Below are positions 1-5,106 of a DNA stretch of 9,403 bases, one piece after another. The position numbers were made by a program, and so were the translations under genes. Each line of letters opens with the position of its first letter. Within the stretch, counting starts at the first letter, position 1. The DNA is from an uncultured bacterium (GTDB lineage: Bacteria > Cyanobacteriota > Vampirovibrionia > Gastranaerophilales > Gastranaerophilaceae): contig CASELB010000069.1 in assembly GCA_949288685.1 (NCBI GenBank), positions 1-9,403 of the forward strand, read 5' to 3'. The notes under the pieces were generated by a model. It saw nothing but the letters and a program-made list of their open reading frames with translations. It was not told the origin of the DNA and ran no database searches.

Positions 1-1005
1 GCCGTTATCAGATGGTACCGTTAAAGCAAAAACAAGTTTATTTGCAGGGTTAAAGTGTGCTTCTGCACTGTGATGCATTGCATCAGGAACTTTTGCAACC
101 TGTTTTAAAGTATCTTTTACCGATTCATTCTGCATTTGAGCATGCCAGTAAACCGTATTTTCAAAGATTGAACCCATATATTGATGGACTGACGCCGCAA
201 TTCCGTTTAGTTTTGCGTCTGCCCAGAAAATTCCCTGTTTAAGTGCGTCATTTAGTTCTAAATCTGCAGATAAAGAGAGTTTTGATATTTCTTGCGCAGC
301 GTTTAAAAGTGCGATTAAATCTTCTTTTTTCATCCCTGCCCAGATAAGTGTAAATATAGCGTGATCATCAAATGCTGAAAATCTGCCGCCTACATCATCA
401 TGGATATAAAGATTTCCAATCCAACCGTTCTCATCAGATGTTCTTCTAAGTTCACTCTTTTCTGAATTCTTATCCGTTACTGCAATAAAGTGTTTGCTTA
501 CTGACTTTTTAGCCTCGTCAGCAGACTGACCCTTTGCAATATAAGCATCTTCAAGCATTTTTTGTATTCTAAGAAATCCGTCTTTTGTTTCAAAAGTAGA
601 ACCTGATTTTGAAGCAATCATATAATTAGATTCTGTCACATCACCGAGTTTATACAAAAATCTTTCAAGACTTGCGGAATCAACATCAGAATAAAAAGCA
701 ACAACATCCTGACGAACATTTAAACCGTTTATTGAGAGCATGTGTTCAACTGTATGTTTTGAGCCGCCAATCCCCATAACACTGAGCTTTTTAACGCCTG
801 TTTGTTTTCTGAAATTATCTGCCATTAAATAAAGCTCATCTACTCTCTTTAATTGTTCTTGCGGCAGATTAACCCAGTTTAAAAATTGCCCCGGCTTGTT
901 TGCACGTGAAGCAAATTCATCTACAAACGCCGAAACCTTTGAGGAGTATTTACTAAAATCAACTCCTGTAAATGTTGTTTTAATATCTTTCATTTTTGTA
1001 ATCAT
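1..1005 (-). CDS. pgi: glucose-6-phosphate isomerase, C-terminus missing at window edge
   Basis: Interconverts glucose-6-phosphate and fructose-6-phosphate in the cytoplasm (glycolysis and gluconeogenesis). My translation of the minus strand gives 335 residues with no stop, so the gene runs off the left edge. Family motifs seen in order: a glycine-rich SVMGIGGS at 75-82; the sugar-phosphate-binding loop SKSGSTFET at 132-140; and GGRFS at 206-210, whose arginine is an active-site residue in the family. QNES at 292-295 probably corresponds to the catalytic-glutamate region (ESxGK in Bacillus-type enzymes), with E294 the candidate base, but the residues around it diverge from well-known enzymes. 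The ATG at 1005 was chosen because AAAGGAG (1014-1020) lies 8 nt upstream; a second ATG four codons in (993) is worse placed. The gene lies 70 bp downstream of the glycosylase gene on the same strand and also has its own promoter candidate. The family call is secure; the C-terminal catalytic residues cannot be checked here. Confidence 0.9.
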   Translation of the reverse strand, partial: MITKMKDIKTTFTGVDFSKYSSKVSAFVDEFASRANKPGQFLNWVNLPQEQLKRVDELYLMADNFRKQTGVKKLSVMGIGGSKHTVEHMLSINGLNVRQDVVAFYSDVDSASLERFLYKLGDVTESNYMIASKSGSTFETKDGFLRIQKMLEDAYIAKGQSADEAKKSVSKHFIAVTDKNSEKSELRRTSDENGWIGNLYIHDDVGGRFSAFDDHAIFTLIWAGMKKEDLIALLNAAQEISKLSLSADLELNDALKQGIFWADAKLNGIAASVHQYMGSIFENTVYWHAQMQNESVKDTLKQVAKVPDAMHHSAEAHFNPANKLVFALTVPSDNG

Positions 1006-1038
1006 AGGAAATTCTCCTTTCTATACTCTTATAGCTAT

Positions 1039-1067
1039 ATTGTAGAAAATACACGGGATAAAGTAAA
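1039..1067 (-). promoter_or_regulatory. candidate sigma-70-type promoter for pgi
   Basis: On the minus strand, TTTACT (1062-1067) and TACAAT (1039-1044) are separated by 17 bp. Transcription would start near 1032, giving a leader of about 27 nt that contains the AAAGGAG ribosome-binding site. The -10 matches the consensus at 5 of 6 positions and the -35 at 4 of 6. Read-through from the glycosylase gene upstream is also possible. Confidence 0.45.
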
Positions 1068-1075
1068 TATCGGAA

Positions 1076-1612
1076 TTATTTTTTTGAAACCCATTTTGAG
1101 TCTTTAATATAAAATCGCCACGGATATTCAACGGCAGAAGATATCCCAATTCGCCTCGCTGTTACTGTTTCCGCCGGAGCTTCACCTTTTTCAATCCATA
1201 GAGGAGACTTTTTGGTACGTAAGTCAACGCCGTTCAACTCCTTTGTAATCCCCAGTACTTTGCATAATCTTGAAGGTCCGTTCGTTCCGGTCAACCCGTC
1301 GAGCGGTTCAAGAGCACGTATTAATACAGCGCACCCGCGCCCTTCTTTTTCTGTTACTACATTCATGCAATAGTGCATTCCGTAAATAAAATACACATAA
1401 CAAAATCCGCCTTCTCTGAACATAACTTCACACCGGTCAGTAACTCCGCGAAATGCATGGCAGGAAGGATCTTCCTGCGTATAGGCTTCTGTCTCACATA
1501 TAACACCGCGCAAAATTTCTCCGTTAATCCTGCGGCATAATACTTTTCCCAGCAGTTCACGCGCAACGGTAACCGTATCTTGAAGATAAAATTTTCCCGA
1601 TAAAAGAGTCAT
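1076..1612 (-). CDS. mpg: 3-methyladenine DNA glycosylase (AAG/MPG family)
   Basis: Base-excision-repair enzyme of 178 residues that removes alkylated or deaminated purines from DNA by hydrolysing the N-glycosidic bond. The AAG fold signature is clear. ETEAY at 40-44 contains the catalytic glutamate E42 (equivalent to human E125) and Y44 (human Y127). H52 matches human H136. YVYFIYGMHYCMN at 72-84 contains Y74 (human Y159, which stacks on the flipped base) and N84 (human N169). GPSRLCKVLGI follows around residue 112. The length is slightly below the usual 185-210 residues for bacterial members, but the domain looks complete. The usual RN pair before the VMF segment is RC here (R60-C61), a small oddity. 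There is no Shine-Dalgarno sequence before the ATG; a TAAAAT hexamer ends 6 nt upstream, suggesting a leaderless transcript. It is transcribed divergently from the flavoprotein gene and lies 70 bp upstream of pgi. Confidence 0.93.
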   Translation of the reverse strand: MTLLSGKFYLQDTVTVARELLGKVLCRRINGEILRGVICETEAYTQEDPSCHAFRGVTDRCEVMFREGGFCYVYFIYGMHYCMNVVTEKEGRGCAVLIRALEPLDGLTGTNGPSRLCKVLGITKELNGVDLRTKKSPLWIEKGEAPAETVTARRIGISSAVEYPWRFYIKDSKWVSKK

Positions 1613-1618
1613 AACAAT

Positions 1619-1624
1619 ATTTTA
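1619..1624 (-). promoter_or_regulatory. candidate -10 element for mpg, leaderless spacing
   Basis: On the minus strand TAAAAT lies 6 nt before the ATG at 1612, so transcription would be expected to begin at or within a base or two of the start codon. I see no convincing -35 hexamer at 16-18 bp, so this is a weak call on sequence alone. Its support is the identical arrangement at the 5107 gene and the near-identical one at rel. Confidence 0.35.
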
Positions 1625-1657
1625 TACTAAAATTCATCTTTTGCCCGCTTATACTGA

Positions 1658-1686
1658 TTGTAAAAAAACAAAAAATTTAATAAAAT
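1658..1686 (+). promoter_or_regulatory. candidate promoter for the flavoprotein gene
   Basis: TTGTAA (1658-1663) and TAAAAT (1681-1686) are separated by 17 bp of A-rich DNA. The predicted start near 1693 would leave a short leader carrying AAGGAG at 1698-1703, 6 nt before the ATG. The region is very A-rich, so chance hexamers are likely and the call is moderate. Confidence 0.4.
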
Positions 1687-1709
1687 AAAATCATAAGAAG
1701 GAGTGTAAT

Positions 1710-2339
1710 ATGAAAGTTTTAATGGTAAACGGAAGTTCCCGTGAGAACGGTTGTACATTCACCGCCTTAAGCGAAGTTGCAAAAGCGCTCAATAACAATA
1801 ATATCGAAACAGAAATACTGAACCTTGGAACTTCACCTTACAGAGACTGCACCGGCTGCGGCACATGCCGGACTAAAACCCCGAACAGATGCATATTTAA
1901 TGATGATATTGTCAACATTTTAATTGAGAAAGCAGAAAATGCTGACGGGTTCATATTCGGCTCACCTGTATATTACGCACATCCGTCAGGCAGGCTGCTT
2001 TCCGTATTAGACAGAGCTTTTTATGCGGGCGGAAGCGCATTTGCTTACAAACCCGCCGCTGCCGTAGTTTCTGCAAGACGCGCAGGAACTACGGCATCAG
2101 TTGATGTTATTAACAAGTATTTTCAAATTAATAACATGCCGGTAGTTTCTTCCTGTTACTGGAATATGGTTCACGGTAATAAGCCGGAAGAAGTTTATCT
2201 TGATAAAGAAGGCATTGAAATAATGCATAATCTTGGCAACAATATGGCTTGGCATTTAAAATCATTTGCCATTGCTAACGAAAACAATATTAATCATCCG
2301 GTACTTGAAAACAAAACCAAAACTAATTTTATAAGATAA
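1710..2339 (+). CDS. flavodoxin-fold NAD(P)H-dependent oxidoreductase with Isf-like cysteine motif
   Basis: Predicted cytoplasmic FMN-binding redox protein of 209 residues in the NADPH-dependent FMN reductase / iron-sulfur flavoprotein group. It starts with a beta strand and phosphate-binding loop (NGSSRENG, 7-14), followed by an alpha/beta pattern. The FMN-contacting segment GSPVYYAHPSG is at 84-94. Four cysteines at 47, 50, 53 and 61 form CX2CX2CX7C, the compact spacing described for archaeal and bacterial iron-sulfur flavoproteins that hold a 4Fe-4S cluster. Related reductases without a cluster can keep a similar cysteine cluster, so the metal centre is inferred. The electron acceptor is unknown. 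The start is fixed by AAGGAG 6 nt upstream. Its stop codon is 3 bp from the stop of rel on the opposite strand, with no room for a separate terminator. The call to fold family is firm; the specific substrate is not assignable. Confidence 0.85.
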   Translation: MKVLMVNGSSRENGCTFTALSEVAKALNNNNIETEILNLGTSPYRDCTGCGTCRTKTPNRCIFNDDIVNILIEKAENADGFIFGSPVYYAHPSGRLLSVLDRAFYAGGSAFAYKPAAAVVSARRAGTTASVDVINKYFQINNMPVVSSCYWNMVHGNKPEEVYLDKEGIEIMHNLGNNMAWHLKSFAIANENNINHPVLENKTKTNFIR

Positions 2340-2342
2340 TAA

Positions 2343-4568
2343 TTATTGTTTCTTATGCCGCGGTGTTGCAGGAGTGGGTTTTCCGCTTCTTGATTTGACA
2401 TTTTTCTTGCCAAATTGCTGCGGTGCCTGATTAAATGAAGTTTGAATTCGCCTTACACTGTAAACTTCCGGCAATGACTGTATTGCTGTCATAACTTTTC
2501 GCAAGGTATCAATATTATCAAGCTCTATTCCCAGTTCTATAATACCGACTTTATTACGGGTCTTGCAATTTGCATAATTGATATTGGTATTGTTATCAGC
2601 AACAACAGATATAATATCTTTTAATATCCCCATTTTTTCAGCCGTTTCAATACGGATGGTTGTAGAATACGTCTTATCAACATGGTGCCCCGACCATCTT
2701 ATATCAAGCAGCCTCTCCGGCGGAATATCATCCAGCGTTTTGCAATCAAGTCTGTGTACCGTAACACCTTTAGAACGGGTTACAACTCCGACAATCGGTT
2801 CACCGGGGATTGGAGAACAACATCTTGCAAAGCTGTATAACAACCCTTCAAGCCCGATAATATCTTTTTCGGAGGCTTTATGACGTTTACCTGAAAATGT
2901 CGGTTCCTGCGGCTTTGCCGGTCGTTTTAATTTATTAACTATTTTGTTAACCGTAGTTTCCCCGTACCCCAGCGCTGCAAAAAGGTCATCCACTGAAATA
3001 TAATTCATCTGATGAGCAACTTTTTCAAACTCACCGTTTTTCATATACTCATCAAAAACAACCTTTGTAAGCTCATGTTCAAGGTTTGCTCTGCCAAGTT
3101 CAATGTGGTCTTCCCGCTTGTTCTTTTTATACCACTGACGAATCTTGGAAATAGCCTGTTTTGTAACTACAAAATTGAGCCAGTCAAGCCGCGGCGCAGA
3201 AACTTTTGAAGTCAGAATTTCAACAATATCACCGTTTTTGAGTTTGGTATCAAGCTGCACAATTCTGCCGTTAATAAGCGCTCCAACCGTTCTGTTTCCG
3301 ACATCCGAGTGAATACGGTAGGCAAAGTCAACAGGTGTAGCGTTTGCAGGCAGGTCAATGACATCACCCTGAGGAGTAAACGCAAATACCTGATCTGAAA
3401 ATAAATCCAGTTTAACAGCATTTACAAAATCCTCCGCATCCTGCGATTCTTTGTTATACTCAACAAGTTTTCGCATCCACGAAAATTGTTTATCAATATT
3501 AGAGTCTGCCCTCTGGACACCTTTTTCTTTATACCGCCAGTGTGCAGCGACCCCGTATTCTGCGATTTCGTGCATTTCCCACGTTCTTATCTGAACCTCA
3601 AGCGGTTTTTGCCGCGGTCCGATAACAGAGGTATGCAATGATTGATACATATTGCTTTTAGGCATTGCTATATAATCTTTAAACCGTCCGGGTATCGGTT
3701 TAAACCGCTGGTGAATAAGCCCGAGGACCTCATAACACTCTTTTTCCGTATCAACAATTACGCGCACAGCCGTTATGTCATACAAATCATGAAATGCTAT
3801 ATTTAAGCGTTTCATCTTGTTATATATTGAATAATAGTGCTTGGCGCGTCCGGTAATCTTTGCGTTAATTCCGCTCTTTTGAACATCTTTTGAAATACTT
3901 TCAATAAGAAGTTTAACAGTCATTTCCCTCTCTGTTTTTTTCTGGGAAACAAGCTGTGCTATCTCATAATACTTATCCGGATGAAGATATCTTAATGACA
4001 AATCTTCAAGTTCAGCCTTAATTTTACCGACCCCTAAGCGGTTTGCAAGCGGTGCAAATATATCAAGAGTTTCCTGCGCAATTTTTTGCTGCTTTGCAGG
4101 AGTCATATAATTAAGCGTACGCATATTATGCAGCCTGTCAGCAAGTTTTAAAAATATAATTCTTACGTCAGACGCCATAGCAATAAACATACGCCTGAAG
4201 TTTTCAGCCTGCCGCTCCTCCGTTGATTTAAACTGCAGCTTTCCGAGCTTTGTAACCCCCTGCACAAGGTTCAAAACATCCTCACCAAACTTTTCCTTCA
4301 ATTCTTCCGGCGTTGTATCCGTATCCTCCAGAATGTCATGCAAATATCCCGCCATTAGTGTATGCTTATCAGCCCTTAAAGATACCAGTATCTTTACAAC
4401 CTCAATGGGGTGTACAATATACGGCTCCTCAGAGACGCGGTACTGCCCGTGATGCAGTTTCTTTGCAAACTCAAAAGCCGTTTCTATTTCTTTTATATCG
4501 TCTTCGCTGTAATGCTCTTCTATTAGTTGATTTTTGACTTCGTCAAAGGATATTACTTCATCGTCCAT
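2343..4568 (-). CDS. rel: bifunctional (p)ppGpp synthetase/hydrolase (RelA/SpoT homologue, long form)
   Basis: Makes the alarmone (p)ppGpp from ATP and GDP/GTP on ribosomes with uncharged tRNA, and degrades it again; the main stringent-response switch. At 741 residues it is a normal long RSH protein. The hydrolase HD domain (about 30-180) keeps R44, H53, the H77-D78 pair, E81-D82 and D144, exactly the numbering of Streptococcus equisimilis Rel, so hydrolysis should work. The synthetase domain (about 235-345) has GRAKHYYSIYNK at 240-251, D264, the RFKD motif at 295-298 (the basic RXKD class typical of bifunctional enzymes, not the EXDD of RelA-only proteins), and E324 in LEVQIRTW. TGS follows at about 390-453, then a helical linker, a zinc-finger-like region with C583, C584, H605 and C609, and an ACT/RRM domain at about 634-709. 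A basic tail of about 30 residues (711-741) extends past ACT. No Shine-Dalgarno precedes the ATG; a promoter ends 7 nt upstream. Overall very secure. Confidence 0.97.
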   Translation of the reverse strand: MDDEVISFDEVKNQLIEEHYSEDDIKEIETAFEFAKKLHHGQYRVSEEPYIVHPIEVVKILVSLRADKHTLMAGYLHDILEDTDTTPEELKEKFGEDVLNLVQGVTKLGKLQFKSTEERQAENFRRMFIAMASDVRIIFLKLADRLHNMRTLNYMTPAKQQKIAQETLDIFAPLANRLGVGKIKAELEDLSLRYLHPDKYYEIAQLVSQKKTEREMTVKLLIESISKDVQKSGINAKITGRAKHYYSIYNKMKRLNIAFHDLYDITAVRVIVDTEKECYEVLGLIHQRFKPIPGRFKDYIAMPKSNMYQSLHTSVIGPRQKPLEVQIRTWEMHEIAEYGVAAHWRYKEKGVQRADSNIDKQFSWMRKLVEYNKESQDAEDFVNAVKLDLFSDQVFAFTPQGDVIDLPANATPVDFAYRIHSDVGNRTVGALINGRIVQLDTKLKNGDIVEILTSKVSAPRLDWLNFVVTKQAISKIRQWYKKNKREDHIELGRANLEHELTKVVFDEYMKNGEFEKVAHQMNYISVDDLFAALGYGETTVNKIVNKLKRPAKPQEPTFSGKRHKASEKDIIGLEGLLYSFARCCSPIPGEPIVGVVTRSKGVTVHRLDCKTLDDIPPERLLDIRWSGHHVDKTYSTTIRIETAEKMGILKDIISVVADNNTNINYANCKTRNKVGIIELGIELDNIDTLRKVMTAIQSLPEVYSVRRIQTSFNQAPQQFGKKNVKSRSGKPTPATPRHKKQ

Positions 4569-4575
4569 AATTACA

Positions 4576-4604
4576 ATGATACTGATTTTTCAGTAAAAAT
4601 TCAA
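4576..4604 (-). promoter_or_regulatory. rel: candidate promoter for rel, leaderless spacing
   Basis: On the minus strand TTGAAT (4599-4604) and TATCAT (4576-4581) are separated by exactly 17 bp; the -10 matches consensus at 5 of 6 positions and the -35 keeps TTGA. Only 7 nt separate the -10 from the rel ATG, so the transcript should start at or next to the start codon. A short perfect inverted repeat, ACTGA-TTTT-TCAGT (4581-4594), fills most of the spacer and could be an operator or just chance. Confidence 0.5.
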
Positions 4605-4629
4605 GTAAGAACCAAAATTTCATTCATCA

Positions 4630-4641
4630 GGGGGGGAGGGG
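4630..4641. repeat. G tract in an AT-rich region (7 G, A, 4 G)
   Basis: Seven consecutive G residues, an A, then four more G lie between the rel promoter and the repeat block, about 60 bp upstream of the rel start. It is the longest G run in the window. No gene begins or ends in it, so any effect would be on DNA or RNA structure or on promoter-upstream spacing. Function unknown. Confidence 0.6.
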
Positions 4642-4650
4642 TAAACAACA

Positions 4651-4662
4651 TGTCACCCTGAA
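4651..4662. repeat. solo end of the dispersed repeat (fragment)
   Basis: TGTCACCCTGAA is identical to the left end of the unit at 4832 and lies 13 nt before the left end of the unit at 4676. Nothing further of a unit follows it, so it looks like the remnant of a truncated copy left by repeated insertion or recombination at this site. Confidence 0.55.
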
Positions 4663-4675
4663 GGAGTAAATGATA

Positions 4676-4821
4676 TGTCGTCCTGAACTGCGGATTGCGA
4701 GCAGAGAGCGGAGGGCAAAGCGGGAGCCTTTGCCTGAAAACTCGTTTAACGCGAGCAACCAAGAGGTTTCATAACCTAAAACGAGTCTTGCAAGAGATTC
4801 CGAAACAAGTTCGGAATGACA
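4676..4821. repeat. dispersed palindromic repeat, unit 1 (146 bp)
   Basis: Bounded by imperfect inverted ends: TGTCGTCCTGAAC at the left and GTTCGGAATGACA at the right, which pair at 10 of 13 positions. The right hairpin is intact (TTCCGAA 4798-4804 with TTCGGAA 4810-4816, loop ACAAG). The left hairpin that such units normally carry is broken after CCTGAACT. The interior holds three more inverted repeats: GGCAAAG (4714-4720) with CTTTGCC (4728-4734), ACTCGTTT (4740-4747) with AAACGAGT (4779-4786), and inside that AGGTT-TCAT-AACCT (4764-4777). The consensus of the ends matches a widespread class of bacterial intergenic repeats often mis-called as short proteins. There is no transposase; if mobile, it would be a non-autonomous element. 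Confidence 0.7.
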
Positions 4822-4831
4822 AGCCTAAACA

Positions 4832-4989
4832 TGTCACCCTGAATTTATTTCAGGGTCTAAAACAAAACCTGTTCAAGATGCTGAAACTGTCTTGGATTAT
4901 TCGGGGTGTCGGGAAATGTTGAATTTCCCGACACCTTACGGGTTCCGCTTTGCTCCACCCTACCGAAAATCCGCAAGTTCAGCATGACA
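4832..4989. repeat. dispersed palindromic repeat, unit 2 (158 bp), with nested insertion
   Basis: The left end TGTCACCCTGAAT and right end GTTCAGCATGACA pair at 10 of 13 positions. The left hairpin is intact: ACCCTGAA (4836-4843) with TTCAGGGT (4849-4856) around TTTAT. The right hairpin, ATGCTGAA (4878-4885) with TTCAGCAT (4978-4985), normally closes on a short loop but is split here by about 87 bp. Unit 2 follows unit 1 after only 10 bp. The same class of ends in both units supports two copies of one family landing side by side. Confidence 0.7.
4888..4974. repeat. nested palindromic insert inside unit 2
   Basis: About 87 bp interrupts the right hairpin of unit 2. Its own outer arms pair, GGATT(a)TTCGG at 4894-4904 with CCGAAAATCC at 4963-4972. 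Inside is a perfect 13-bp stem, GGTGTCGGGAAAT (4905-4917) with ATTTCCCGACACC (4923-4935), loop GTTGA. The segment that follows, TTACGGGTTCCGC and so on to CCACCCTACC, resembles another intergenic repeat type I recall from several bacteria. The strong stem is not followed by a T tract and no gene ends next to it, so I do not call it a terminator. Confidence 0.6.
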
Positions 4990-5070
4990 AAAAAGAGCCT
5001 GTCTGAATTGGTAAATTTTAAGATATGCCGCCAATTTTTATATCACCGCAATAACCCGGAATTTTCTTCC
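4990..5070. other. gene-free stretch before the 5107 promoter
   Basis: AT-rich sequence with no credible reading frame. The only structure noticed is AATTGG (5006-5011) with CCAATT (5031-5036) around a 19-nt loop, followed by a short T run. No upstream plus-strand gene is present for it to terminate, so it is probably incidental. Confidence 0.4.
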
Positions 5071-5100
5071 TTTACTCTTTTTGTTAAAAGATGGTAAAAT
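5071..5100 (+). promoter_or_regulatory. candidate extended -10 promoter for the 5107 gene, leaderless spacing
   Basis: TAAAAT at 5095-5100 is preceded by TGG, giving an extended -10 (TGN). TTTACT (5071-5076) lies 18 bp upstream and is the same hexamer as the proposed pgi -35. Six nucleotides separate the -10 from the ATG at 5107, so the expected start is at the A of the start codon, and there is no Shine-Dalgarno sequence between them. Confidence 0.45.
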
Positions 5101-5106
5101 TGTGGT

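Noticed and set aside
57..242. 61-codon plus-strand open frame
   Set aside because: It is the complement of the clearly coding pgi reading frame.
4695..4922. 75-codon plus-strand open frame in the intergenic region
   Set aside because: It lies inside the palindromic repeat units. Its translation contains the NLFQGL-type peptide that the repeat ends encode by chance in many genomes, and it has no ribosome-binding site or domain.
4905..4935. 13-bp hairpin considered as an intrinsic terminator
   Set aside because: No U tract follows on either strand and no gene ends nearby; it is better explained as part of the nested repeat.
4651..4989. Repeat block considered as a CRISPR array or insertion sequence
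   Set aside because: There are no regularly spaced identical repeats with unique spacers, and no transposase reading frame between the inverted ends.
4906..5097. 63-codon plus-strand open frame
   Set aside because: It starts inside the 13-bp hairpin of the nested repeat and runs into the 5107 promoter; no start signal or coding character.
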